64,000 nt of DNA. Origin: Sarcocystis neurona (lineage: Eukaryota; Apicomplexa; Conoidasida; Eucoccidiorida; Sarcocystidae). The translations under genes were made by a program, and so were the position numbers. How positions within the stretch are numbered: the first letter of the stretch is position 1; every line of letters begins with the position of its first letter. The stretch is taken from positions 159,088 to 223,087 of the forward strand of contig KL647311.1 in NCBI GenBank assembly GCA_000727475.1. Direction: 5' to 3'. The notes below the pieces were generated by a model. The model saw only the letters and a program-made list of their open reading frames with translations, ran no database searches and was not told the DNA's origin. Positions 23,801 through 36,700 of the stretch are shown here, piece by piece.

Positions 23801-25511
23801 GATAGAGAGGCGCTAAGCGACAGCGGCAGCAGCAGACATACAGAGAGAGAAAAGAGCAAAGGGAGTCACCGGGAGAATTGGCAGCTTCATCTTCTTCTCG
23901 AGCAGCAGAAGCAGCAGTTGGACGAAACAAGCTTTCGGCCAGAAAGAGAGAGGAGCTTACATGATGCAGGTGGAAACATGGATGCGTCGGCCACTGCAGG
24001 TGTGGGGTGTGCTGCTGCTGATGCTGCGACGACGCCAGAGAGGAGCGCAGGTGGCGACGATGCCGTCGGAGGTGCGGGAGTGGGCAGCGGTCGAAGAGAG
24101 ATGCTTTTTGAGGGTTTTAGTAAAAAAAAACCAGCAGCGCTGCTGCACCTGGATCCGGAGCTGGCCGGCACTTCGACCAGCAGCAGCAACGGCAGCAGCA
24201 CGCGCAGCAGCGACAGCCTGCAAGGCAGCAGAGGCCCTACGGAAAAGAAGAGGGGGAATAGCAAAACGAGCAGTAACAGCAGGAGGCTCACGTCCAGCAG
24301 CAATCTTAGCAGCAGCAGCTGCAACAAAAACAACGCTACGGCGACGCGCAACAGCAACAGCAGAAGCAGCAGCAGGAGCGGCAGGACACGTGCTTCAAGG
24401 CGAGGTCCGTGCGTACGGCGTCGCAGAGGGGGAAGAGAAGTGGAGTTGCCTGTTGCTGCGGTTGCTGCGGCAGAGGAGAAGCAGGAAGCAGCAGCGCTGG
24501 CAGCAGCGCAGCAAGTCATTACATCGAATGCAGACCTGCTGCATGCGTTTCATGCCGCATACGAAAATGGGAAGGGAAGAGGAAACGTCGTCGTGGAAGT
24601 TGAGTTCAAACCGACGATACCTCACTGCTCTCAGGTGGGTCTCTGACGTGCAAGCGCAGGAGCAACTATTGACAGCAGCAGAAGAAAAGAACGGGGGAAA
24701 CAGCAGAAGCTGGTCGGGGCAGGCGCAGGAGCAGCAGGCCCAGCAGCGACAGCAGGCGCAGCAGCGACGGCAGGCGCAGCAGCGACGGCAGGCGCAGCAG
24801 CAACAGGACCAGCACACGCAGCAGCAGCAACAGGACCAGCACACGCAGCAGGGTCAACAGGAGAGAAACAGCAGCGCAGTGGCAGAGGAGGAAGGCAGCG
24901 CAGCAGCAGCAGTCCCAGAAGAAGGAGGAAGAGGAGTTCCTACGGCAGCCGCGCAGAAGAACCAGGCATCAGCAGAGCAGCAGCAGAGGCAGCAACAACA
25001 GGAGCCTCAACTACGTCTCTTTCTCTCTCTACGTGTATGTTTCTGTTGGCAGATGGACACGCATACATGCCGCTTGAACTCTGTCTGTGTCTTTTTTCTG
25101 ACGGTGTTGCCCAGCCTTCTTTGTGTTTTATATGTCTGTGTACGTAGGCAAACATTTTCGTGTGAACCGCCTTAGGCGTGCACCATTCATAGAAGGAAAG
25201 GGAGAGAGAGAGAAAGCGAAGGAGAGAAATGGAGAAGCAGAGAGATAGAGGAGAAGAAGAAAAGATGTTTAGGTGGTTTGCGTGACTTTTTTTGGCGAGT
25301 GGTTTTCTTGTGGATTGGTGGCAGGCAACACTCATCGGCCTGTTGATACGGATGAAACTCCTGCGGGCGATGCCGCCGTGGATGAAGGCGCAGCTGCAGG
25401 TGCAGCGGCAAACACACGTGTCGTGGAGCGCTATAACGAAGCAGCTGAACGACAAAGAAAGAGTCAGTGCCGCAGCAGAAAATCCTGCGCTACTCAAGCT
25501 CATTAACAGAG
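20857..25511 (+). CDS. CIA2: CIA2/MIP18 (FAM96, DUF59) Fe-S assembly factor with giant insertions
   Basis: Join 20857-22011, 23114-24634, 25325-25511, phases 0, 0 and 1, all with GT-AG ends. CIA2 proteins act in the cytosolic iron-sulfur assembly targeting complex with CIAO1 and MMS19. Conserved blocks appear in family order: MENPDPVVYDEGEED (residues 1-15), then DPINAS|ELYSYVRHIQDPEHP across intron 1, LEQLDVVSPSRLTI (to about 416), VEVEFKPTIPHCSQ (879-892, with the conserved Cys890), then ATLIGLLIRMKLLRAMPP and KQLNDKERVSAAAENPALL in exon 3. Between them lie about 360 residues rich in Ala/Glu/Gln/Arg in exon 1 and about 450 residues rich in Ser/Ala in exon 2, interrupting the DUF59 domain. 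Human family members are about 160 residues; this core exceeds 950. The start ATG fits the family N-terminus. The insertions are uninterrupted open frame. Since triplet tracts lack stops, an undetected intron inside them remains possible. Confidence 0.85.
24700..24990 (+). repeat. CAG array in intron 2 of the CIA2 gene
   Basis: Units such as CAGCAGCGACGGCAGGCG and CAACAGGACCAGCACACG repeat head to tail between 24,720 and 24,860, followed by more irregular CAG triplets. The tract lies between the GTGGGT donor at 24,635 and the acceptor at 25,321-25,324. The conserved reading frame skips it. Confidence 0.7.
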
Positions 25512-25601
25512 GTAATACCTTTTTCTTCGCTCGCTTTAGCCTCCGTCCTCTTTTTCTCCTCCTCTCTGCGCCACACATGCCTGTATTGTCCCCGACTATA
25601 G

Positions 25602-26649
25602 AGGCAGATGTGTATATACGGAGGCAGCGCTGGAGGGTGGACGACGTGTGTGTGCCGCCCGGAACGCCGGTGTGGCCCTGCAGAAAAGCCGCTCAGCAAC
25701 AGAGAAAAGTCAGGCCTGCAAGAAGTCGAGCTGTGAGTCGAATTGTATGGGTAACTGAGAAATTGTGTCGCTGCTTCTTCTTCTCGTTATCTCTCAGTCT
25801 GTCTCTATGTACACGTGCATCTATCTCTATCTGTCCCTCTCTCTCTCTCTATATATATATATATATGTATGTATAGAGGGAGATCCATAGAGATGGAAGG
25901 AAAGACGTGGGGTGACAAATTTCGTATATGGAGGTCGTAGTGCAGTCACAGACGCGAGAAGTATTTTGTCTGCCAGCACCGTTTTTCATCGGACCCACGT
26001 ATGTAGTGGAAGCTCGATTTTCTCGTCTTGTCTCCTTCTGTCTCTCGTTTTCTCTTTGTATCTCCACCTGCCTATCTATCTGTGTCTCTCTCTATATGTG
26101 TAATGTTGCACTTTACGTGCGTGTAGGTAATACTTTTAAATAGTACAGCAGCAGTCGTTTTTCAGCGGTCCGAGTTGCGTTACGGAAGTAGAAATTTGTT
26201 TTCTTGTGTTTCTCTCTTCCTCTTTCTTTGTATATCTGTATCTTCATCTGTCTGTCTACACGTATATATATATGTATTGTTGCATCTTACGAATGTGTGC
26301 GTAATCTTTGTAGTGGGTGTAACAGTGTATACGCATGCATGTATCGGAGGTACCATGCGGATGTACGGATACGTGCATACAAATACATATATATATATAT
26401 ATATGTATATGTGTAAGGGTGTATGTATCTATATATATGTGTATATGTAGATCGCATATGTTTTTTTCTTCTGTGGGCGACTCTGGGATCAGAGACGTTT
26501 TTGTTTTAATTGACGTGCGACGCGTCATTATCGCAGGAACCAGATTTGCGGAGGGTGTTCTCTCTTTTCTGCTGCTGCTGTTGCTGCTAGGTCTCATGGG
26601 GACGGACGCGTGGATGAACGTCGGTGACGTGCTGCTGCGCGAAGTTTGA
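25602..26649 (+). CDS. possible C-terminal extension exons of the CIA2 gene (25602-25732, 25946-25998, 26493-26649)
   Basis: Exon 3 of the CIA2 gene ends at a GTAATA donor (25,512) in phase 1, without the short terminal peptide usual for the family. Three further segments continue in matching phase. 25,602-25,732 (EADVYIRRQRWRVDD...) has a GTGAGT donor. 25,946-25,998 (SQTREVFCLPAPFFIGP) has a GTATGT donor. 26,493-26,649 (DVFVLIDVRRVIIAGTRF... to LLREV stop) contains a Leu run from CTG triplets. Together they add about 113 residues. I recognise no domain in them. They could instead be an independent small gene or chance open frames. Confidence 0.4.
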
Positions 26650-27661
26650 ACAGCTGCTGCGACGTCTTTCTCGGCCCCTCCTACATCCGGGTTATTACCA
26701 CTACTACTACTAATACTACTACCATTCCTGCCACCAGCAGCAAGAGTTGCTGCGTTCCGTCGCGTGGTAGTCTGTCGGGCTGTGCTGCTGCTGTTTCTCC
26801 CCCTGGTGGTAGAAGAAACGGTGCGCAAGAACAGCGCCGCGAGCGTCCCCGACAGCGGCAGCTTTTTCGACAGCAGCAGCACCGCTTTTTGAACGGCAGC
26901 GGCCAGACCGTCAGTGTCGTCTTTGCCAGCAGCGCAGCAGCAGCTGGGGCAACAGGTTATTGCTGGTAGAGGCAGCAACATCACTGTCTCGTTTTCCCCG
27001 TAATTACCTTTGGGATGGCACTGGTGTTCTCACCGTACTGCATCATAACACAAGAAAAGAAGAAGAAGGAAAAGAAAGGGAATAGACGAAGGTAAACAGC
27101 GACGCTATTGCATGACACGTTTGGAAGCGTGTATCCGCAGATGTACATACATGTTAACACGCGCGTAACGCCTCTTGAGCGTGAGTCTTCCCAGATATTA
27201 ATTCCGCAGAAGTATATGCAGGCGTATATCTATGTATATGTAGACGTATGTGTAGACGTCCGCATCCATATATCTCCGGATATATAATGTATAGATATAC
27301 AGATGTGTGTGCGCGTATGCGCCTATATATATGCACGTGTGCGTCAATATATATGTGCGTATGTGCGTAAATGTGCATATATATATATATACATACAATA
27401 ACGTCTTTTATACACAAAGAAAGGACAGTAAATATATATTTTCACACGTACGTGTATGCCTGCCAGACTGTACAAGTCTGTTTTTCTTTGATGGGAAACG
27501 GTACTGTTGTTCTCTCTCTCCCCCTCGGAAATTCTTATCATTTTGATTCCCCACACACAGCATGTGCGTCTCTGTGTGTATGTGTGTGTGCATATACATC
27601 TATTTTTGTGTATGTATGTGTATGTGTACGTGTAATTAAATCTATTTCCGTATACTTGTAG
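26650..27661. other. short triplet patch, then TA/TG microsatellites
   Basis: Immediately after the last exon there is a CAG/CTG and TACTAC patch (26,650-26,960). TATG-rich sequence follows to about 27,440. The region from 27,440 to 27,661 is pyrimidine-rich and ends in a CTTGTAG acceptor. I see no gene here. It marks the end of the repeat-rich part of the window. Confidence 0.55.
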
Positions 27662-27792
27662 ATGGGGGGATACCAGTTGTGGGATTACTTTGAGCCTCAA
27701 AAAAAGTGTCACGTTGCGAGATGTCTGCGCGGCTACAAAGCAATATGTTGGTGGGATCTACCGGCTCCTGTACAGGCACAGGAGAATCTCAG
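27662..27792 (+). CDS. gene A, candidate exon with Cys/Trp-rich peptide
   Basis: After the CTTGTAG acceptor the frame starts with ATG and reads MGGYQLWDYFEPQKKC, then a CHVARCLRGYKAICWW motif, to a GTCTGA donor at 27,793 (phase 2). The aromatic and Cys content is far above background. A second frame across the same bases (TLSLKKSVTLRDV... to 27,910) is also open and plausible, so the reading frame is not settled. The ATG may be a start codon or internal. Confidence 0.35.
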
Positions 27793-30700
27793 GTCTGACG
27801 CAGGAGGTCGAGTGGTTTGATAATCCGCGCTGCCGCACACTACCTACGCCGCAGAAGAAGCCAGAGGAAGGCAGAAGCACCATTTCAGCAAGAAGAGAAC
27901 GATGTGTTGGTAGCTGCATCCACTCATACCTACGTGTACACGTACATATATATGTACACATGTACGTGTGGAAACGTGTGAAAACACGTGGTAAGATGTC
28001 ATCGGTTTGAGACAGCTCCGCCTGCAGTGGCCAGGATGGTTTGTGTTTTTGACACTTGAGCCCCCCTTGAACAAGTGGGCGAATCCACGCCTCACGTTAA
28101 CTTTGACATGCAGAGAATTTTACACCCACACACACACACACTGAGACGTCTCGTGTTAAGTCATTTCTTTGCAGAAAAAGACTTACACGGGGAGACACAG
28201 AAGCTACTAGTGAAAAGAAGAGGATACGTCAACAGACAATACACATATTTTGACATTCCCCACGACGTACGACGCCTCTCCCAAAGAAGAACCATTTAGA
28301 GGGCCAAACTGCTGCTGCTACTGCTAGCGCGTCTCTAAGTGACGCAGGTACAGCCTGGATGCGCGTCGTAGACGTTTTCGAGGCACTTGCACCAGCAGGT
28401 ACGCGACAGTATGTTGAAGTGGGCGCACAACACTTGAAATCCGACTGGCACCAGACACTTGAACCAAATACCCCGCTGGGAAGTAAACATTCTTCCACTG
28501 CAGTCCACGTATTTGGGGGTCTTCGGCACCACCTGTATCCCAAAATACCAGTGGTAACACGACCGCCGCAGACACAGGAAAGGTCTGAGTCCAGGCACTA
28601 ACCCAAATACAAAATTGAAAGGGAGAGAATCGCCTTCCAGCGGGCTGCACAGGTGTAAGGAGTTCTTGAATTCGAGATGCTGTGCCTCTACACAGAGCAG
28701 CCGAACATCCAAGGAAATCCCACATCACGCCGCTCATTTACAGAGTGAGAAGTCTGCAAGCGTGGAGTCACCGTGAGCTACATGGTACACGTCGTTGAAC
28801 GGTTCAGAGTTCAAAGGTGCTCCGGCCGAACAAGTTTAGACTCACACGGTACCACCAGGGCGTGAGAACTAAGTGATGCGTAATCTTTATGTGGGAAAAA
28901 ATTCAGATTATACTGACCGCCCCTGCGGGGAATCATTCACAATAAATGTACATACAACGTCAGTAACGCTACTTTTGCGGGACTTGCTGCCAGACGGGCG
29001 TACACAGCTGAGGTCTGTCGTTGTCCTTATACTTCAAGAGAATAGCACAGCTCCTTCCAAGGCCTACTTTTTGGGCGAGGAAAACGCTCGACCTATACGG
29101 ACGAAAGGCTGCAGACCACTGGAGTGTAAGCAAGCACAGTATCGGCTTAATTGTACGCGAGAGAGATTACCCACATATGTATACAAATTTATGTGTATGC
29201 CGAACAGCTGGAGCGGAGGCCTAGACCTGCGCAGACACGCATATGTACACACCATTGTGGCACCGCCTCAGTATACACATCTGTTGTGCGTCTGTTCACA
29301 GGTCACTGTTGCTAAGAGATATCTTACCCTTATCTGTTCACCAGCAGAGAGAGAGGTTTGTTCTTTCCATACGTTAACTTCAGATGTGCGCATACGTGGG
29401 AAATTGAAGTACTACATCAATTTTCTCCTCATACCACACATTCATATATGCACGTACACCTATGTGAGCGTGTGTATATATATATATATACATATATGTT
29501 TACGTGTGCGTCTTATGTAGATTTCTCGTGCAAAATACTAGGGAGACAGACATAACCTCACGCTGTGTAGGATCTGCCTCCCCTCTACATCAGGTGCATA
29601 GAGGTACGTTTGTTAGAACTGCATATGCGTACACCGACATGTCCGTGGGTATGTGGAACTCAGATCTACTGGTGAAGGAACAAGGTGACATGGAAGTATA
29701 CACAGGCGTATAGAAAAATATGTAGCTCCGCGCACGCGTGACAGAATTCGTGAATTAGGCAGTGAAGTGCCAGTGAGAAACACACACTGTTACAGGTGCA
29801 CAGAGTGTGTTGCATACCACTATATACGGTAGGTATCTGTACATATGTACACCTGTGTTTTTACATACCTGTGTATGTGCTTTCCTACTGCATGAAATTA
29901 ACGCTTTCTGCACAAAATTTGGTCTCGTTCCTGTTTGGGGATGAAGCGCAGAGCTGGAGAGGGCGGTTGGATGTAGAAGGCAAACTGAAAACTGCCTTCA
30001 GTGACACTGACAGACAAATGTGCGGCCTGTGTCCTTGACTGATGAGCAGGTTTGCACGGTCCTGAGTCTCAGGGAAATGCCTCAGCAACACTCGAGTCTA
30101 TAGAAGGAGTAGTAGACCGGAATTAAAAAGCAATAACCAGTATATTTGTTTCTTCTGCAGTACGGGTAACGTGTAGAAAGCAGGCGAAAAGTCTACGAGC
30201 ATCTTGACTTTCTTGTGGCGGCATAGTTGTGAAGTGGAAGCGGTTTCTCCACTCCTGCTACACCAACGGTGTGATAACCGCATGAGCGAGAAGCGAGTAG
30301 CAGTGGATAATTTGAGTGATACATCCCACGCCAATCGAAACCGCACATAGTGGATGCTGAACATGGCGTCCCGTGGCCTGCGCAGGCGACTGGACCTTTG
30401 TGGGACACGTTTTTGAGTGTGGCCGTGCTGCTCTGTTGGCACCTGCTTGGACTCTCATACCAGGCTCGCGTAGTGGCACCGAATTTTTAGATGCAAAACT
30501 ATCTCACGTAGGCGCACATACATGTACCTGTATATCACCAATTTTTTGACGCACCAAGAGCAAGTAGAGCTCTCTCTCGTGAGCCCCACGAATGCAGAGA
30601 CCACTCCTCCACGTGTTTAATCCGCATACGGTCACAGAGTCACTTCAGGCGTGGATGTGTACCACTGATATCCACGGAAGTCCAGACGCCTCACAAGACC

Positions 30701-33700
30701 CTTTTAACTTGAATTCCTGGATCCGGGCGCAAGGAAGTCGCTGTGAAGATGTGTGTACGTGGCGAACTTGTAAAAATACAAATTTATCACAGAAGGTATT
30801 ACGTCTGTGGTGACATACAGTGATAGGCACCACAAAAGTCCAGCTAAGGTGCCGCATGATACCCCATGTAGACGGCTGAAGCACAACATCAAATACACTT
30901 GTATGTGCAGCATGAGGTTTACCTGCTGCCTGCGGCAGGAGGATGTGGAAGTCCGACGAATGAAAGCTTGTCCGACGTGGATCTGCGTCGTTGCTCGTCT
31001 ACATAGAAGAGAATACCTTATAACCAGCGGTGCCAATTGCCGCACACAGGGGACATTCAGGCTAAAATTTCGAACAATCTGCTGTGTAGAACAACGGGAT
31101 GAGGATGAAGGCTTCTCCACTACGTAGAGTGGGAACGCACCAAGACGTCTGCTACGTATAAAATAAAGACGAAAACATACTGCCACCATGCAGGTGAGTG
31201 TCACACAATGATTTTCCTCCTCCTATGCGAAAGTTCGCATATATTACAGGACAACAGCCACACAAAAGAGAGTAGAAGTCCCTGCGTATGGAAATTCCGT
31301 TACCAACCCTCCACAAGCGAGGCTATTCCGCAGCTTGCAATTTACGCCAAGCCGACGTCCGAATTTGCGCCAATAGAGGTGGGATGTTACATCGGGGAAG
31401 GAGTGGTTAGAAAGCAACATCACAGTGAATGTGGAAGTGGTGAGTAGTGTGACACAGACGTACGCACACACACTTCGGAGTAAGCTTCACCATGCAGTAA
31501 ACCTTCATCTGAAGAGTCAGATTCAACACAAACTTCGTTGTTCTAGGACTTCTTAATAAAGCAGGCACAAATATTAACACAAATGCGTATACACGAGTCT
31601 GCTGGTTCACGTAGCGGATGTGGCTAGTCTGACCTAGGTGTGGATATCCTTCGAGAAGGTAGTAGCTTAGTGTAGACGGGCACACGCGAATGAGTACGAT
31701 ATGTTAGAAAAGCAGGAACGATAAAACAACCTTTTACGTGGTGTGTTCCGGAACAGCGAATGAATCCACGTACATACACACACATTTCCCGACTTTTAAC
31801 GAAGCCCTTCTCGATACAGTCGTTCTTTTCTATAGGCGTTTGCGATTTGAAGGCCTACAAAGAAGAAGTATTCACTGTGACAATGTGTCGCCAAGTCTTT
31901 CTCTCCCTCTCTACGTATTTGCAAACTGGCAAGCAACACGTGTGTAGATATACGGAGAAAAGCCCGTAAGCAAGAGCGGAGACAACCGTACACACACACG
32001 ACTTCCTTACTGTTTGATACACTGAATTATTGCAGATCAGGACCCAGTACCCAGTGTGAGGATCTGGGCCGCTGCCAGATTTTGTGCGTCGTGAACTATC
32101 TAAGCAAGCATACATGTTGCTTATGCTGCGGTGCACTACTGCAGACTAAACGCGTGCCTATTTCACGCCGTCCAGGTTTGGCACGGAGCTAATCTTACGT
32201 GTGCATACATATGTATACACTTATACATTAATGTATATAATATGAAGAATTGCGTCAAATGCTTCGCTCTACGACAACCGTCATTCTTATGGCTCTACTT
32301 CTACACAGGACGCCGCCGGCTCAGCTGCAGCCGCTGCGCGCCACGCCGTGTCGCCGTGCGGAAGTGCGTTGCAAGTGCTGCAGCCACATGTACTACATGC
32401 ACCTATGTACATATATATATATATATATATAAAATCCACACGTACGCATACGCAAATACATATACGAATTGAGAGAGAGACAGAGAGAGAGTGTTTCCGT
32501 GTGCGCACGTGCGTACGTAACTTGGTGTGTACGTGTAAGTGCATATATTATATCTAATTTCCTTAATGGATTGGCAGAAGTGCACGCACTTCTGGAGAGT
32601 GCATGCTACTTCTTTCAGGCCCTAAGTGATGTGGTGACGCTCGAGGCGCTGAAGAATTGTTTTTCCTTTCATCGATCACACAGAAGTTCATTGACTTTTT
32701 CGATAATTGTATATGAACGTGTGACCTCACTTGTACGCACTGGCAAGTTCACGAACAAACTATCTTACGCAGTTCGCCGTCACACACATGCACACACATC
32801 AACGCTTGCCCAGAGGTAGAACCATCTCCGTACGTACACAAATATAAGCGCAGGTTGATACGTAGTCACTAGATCTATATATATGCATACATATGTATTT
32901 CTATCTATATGTATATATACACATACACACACATACACACAAATACACACACATATATACATACGTGCATACATAGACACAAAGATATCTACATATATGC
33001 ATATATTCATACAATATACGTTCACACACGTGCAAACATACTTGTAGGAAGACGTAGGCGTACTCAGACAGAGATACACAGATGGTAATGTACACTTGCA
33101 TCTCAGTATGCGTACGTAAGTGTCTGAATAGGAAGGACGTTTCATCAGCACCAGGACGCCGCACAACAGTGCTGTCCGCCGAAGAAGAATGCAAAGGTCC
33201 AATTAGGAAGGAAAGAAGACGTTATCGACATGCTACTGGAAATTAGTACATTGATACACGGTTTCTCTGAGGAGGTGTCCAACGTGGTTGCACGTGTGCA
33301 TGAATATACGTATATATACATACACACATTAATCGATATGAATGTATGTAGACCGCCCGGCTGCGTACGTATTCATATATATGTATATATAAAGAGAATA
33401 AGGAGGAGGAGAAGATAGAAGGACAGAGAGAGAGAAAATGTGTGTCTGCGTACGATGAATATTTGCATCTGTGTGTACGCGTAATTTCCCTCGTACGCGC
33501 GCCTCGACTCATGTATTTTGTACCTGGACGTTCATTCATTCTTATACCTTGTTGTTCGATTCTGCTTCGTAGTAGGTTCACTTCCGTCACCAATTGAATG
33601 CAACTGCGTTTAGCGTCAACGCCCTTTTCCCTATATCTATGTGTATATTTTGACGCGTATTCCGTCTTACGCATCTGATAGATACGCACATCTACGTATC

Positions 33701-36700
33701 TGTATACAAGCATATATACGGAAGACGATCGGACCAAGTGGCCTTGTTATTGTCATTATCCACAAGAAAGGCGGATCCTCCGCGTTGAGCTCATATTGTC
33801 TCTACCCTCTGCAGCTTCACTGCTGCTGTCCGTCCCCCCTCGCAAGAATGCGGTGAAGTATCAGTTCACCGGCTTCCTATGTAAACATCTGCTGCTTTCC
33901 ACGTTTCAGGGTTTCGTTTTTTGGTGACTGCATCCTCTTGTGTTCTACACACCTACGCGTGTACGCCTGTGTACTGCTGTTTTCCCATGCGGTGCACTGC
34001 TCAGTTCAGGCTGTTTTCTCTGTCTGTCTGTCACCTACGAATATATATGCGACATAGGAATGAGCTCTGGTAAAACTAAACGTATCTTTGTGTGAATGTC
34101 CTGCTTTCTAATCTGTTTTTCCATAAATGCGAAGATCCGCCTTCTCCCAGCACTCTCGAATTTGTTTCGCTTCCTGGTCCACAGACTGCTGATTCCTCAG
34201 TTGTCTCCGTATGAGGAAGGTTAAGAAAGAGTTTGTGTAATTTCACGGAAAGCTAACAGTCAATGTGTGAATACATGTTTGAGCCAGGTGTGTAAATGTT
34301 TCTCGCCGTGGAATTGTATGGTACGAGTGTATGACGACGGTGTACGCATAACCCTTTTTTATACCCTTGTGACACGCTCGCAGACGTATACACCTGTGAG
34401 GCTAATACGTATTTACCACACGGCTTTCCCTGCAAGCAGTCATTCTTTTTCTTCTCCCCCGAGGCGTCTAACAGTAAAGCACACGGGGGACCTAATTTTT
34501 GAGCTGCTCGCTTTCCACACAGAAAAATAAGCTTGTCATACACAAAAGCATTTCCGTCCTTCGTCGTAGCCAGAGCAAAATTGGAGGAACGTCTTTTTGG
34601 TCTCTTCTACGGTGCAGTCTGCTGTGCTCCTTCGGTGGATGTTCTGTTGTGTTTCAGCATGAAATGTGAGATTTTTGAGCACGAGAGCCTCTGCTCTTGA
34701 AATACTGGATCCGGACGGATACATACCTCGTCTGGCTTGTTGCGCTCAATCAGTTTTACCATTTCACCTTTCTTCACTTAGTGCGCCGCAAAGTCTCACC
34801 CACGTGTACACCGCGGTTGTATGCAATTCAATTTTATTCACCGGAGGACAACCTCACGCATTTTAAAAGTACACTATCCCGCCGGTTTCGTTGCAGTGGG
34901 CGTCTTCCCAGAAAAAGTCTTCCTGCGTTACGGTATTGATGTGAGTTCAACTGATAGTTCCACCACAAACCCACGCAGTGTTCCTTCCTACCAATACCTG
35001 ATTTAGCATTTCGTTTTCCAAAGCAATATTACCTCCATCCCTTGCATCTATTTCTTTGATCTATCGTTCGGTCTGCCACATTTTTCTTTTCTGACGTAAC
35101 TGGTTCTAGAAGTTCGGTTGTAATGCCGCCGTGCCCTCTCCACCGCTAACCTTCTTGCTTCTAATTCGTCACGTTTCACACGTGTGGGTAAAGGTTGAGA
35201 GTTTTGTCTTCTTCACAAATTTCCTACCAGTGACGGACACCGTGTCACAAGTGATTGTACGCAAGAAAGAGAGCCTCACGGTCTAGACAGTCACAAGTCT
35301 GTGTGCGCTCAAATCTCTCCGTTCGTCTCATTTCTGTCCGGATGGTCGTAGTGTAGGCAATCTTGAATACATAATGTCTGCTTTCACATGCCTCATCTTT
35401 GTATGCTGTTGCACTGAGCGTAACAGTCTGCTGCATTTTTCACACAGTAGGCTGCGTCCTTGTTGAATGACTATTTGCAGAACGCTTCCCCCATGTTTGA
35501 GTGCGCTTCTCTGCAGCCACTATATTACCCTGCATGGCACCTGTTACAAAAATGAGGATATACGCTCGAATTTGAGGTGTGCTCCGCATCCGAGGGAATA
35601 TTCTAGTGTCAAATCTTCCACACGAAGACTCGAATTGACGGTTGCGTACGACCCCTCCTTTCACACATATGGATACATAAGTATGACTTCCGCGTTGTTC
35701 GCTCCGTTGTCGTGCTTATTGCGTACGGCGGTCTTCGCCTATAGGCATTATGCGCACGTACTCAATCGAGCCTACTGCCATGGCTGCCTCGAGTGATGCG
35801 TGTGTTATGTCTAATTCGAGCACGTACGCACAGACCTACGTGGTACAATTGCCTTTAGGAGGCTCGCAAAAAATTTCAATAGGTATACGTATACCTAAAA
35901 TGCATGACACGCACCCACCTACTCCACACACACATGTGACGTTGACTACGGAGTCTCTACGCAGTGTCTCATTGAAGACTTGGTTGCTGCTATTTCGCAC
36001 ATATGAGACTTGGCACACTGCAACCTGAAGCAAGGATATACCGTCTACACCCACAGACAGATGAGATGTTTCCCTGTAGATGATATATCTCAGTACGTGA
36101 CAAGGCATGCACGCCGTGTGTCCTTCCACACAAGAATGGGGCCGCACCTCCGCCCGTGCGTGAGTGTCGTGCGCTTCCATCACTGACTTAACGGGCAGAA
36201 GGAACAACAACAAAGTCAATCGTAGCAACGACATCTAACATGTCCAGCGGCAACAGCAGCACCGGCAGCAGCAGTACCATCAGTACCAAGACACGCTGCA
36301 GCAGTGGTGTCATCGAAGGAGCGTCTTCAGCAGCGCACTGGCAGCGGCTGTACCATCAGGAGGAGCGACTACTCAGCAGAATTGTGACGACTGAGTGCAG
36401 GAGCATCAGCAGCAGCACCAGCAGTAGACGGCTCAGAACCAGCAGCATGTTTCGCAGCACGACTCTCACAAAGACCGACATTTGCAGCCGGGACAACATC
36501 AACAGCAGCACTACCAAGACCAGCCGCCTACGCATGAACAACAGTGACAACATCCTCAACGGCTGCCCATGTGCGGTTGTGTCATCATCCTGGGTAATAA
36601 CAGTGTAATAACAGTGCCACTAACAGTACCAGCATCCCGCTACGCGGTAGACAGCAGCCCTTCCCAAGACCAGGCTTTTCAGGTGCAGTATCTTCCGCAG

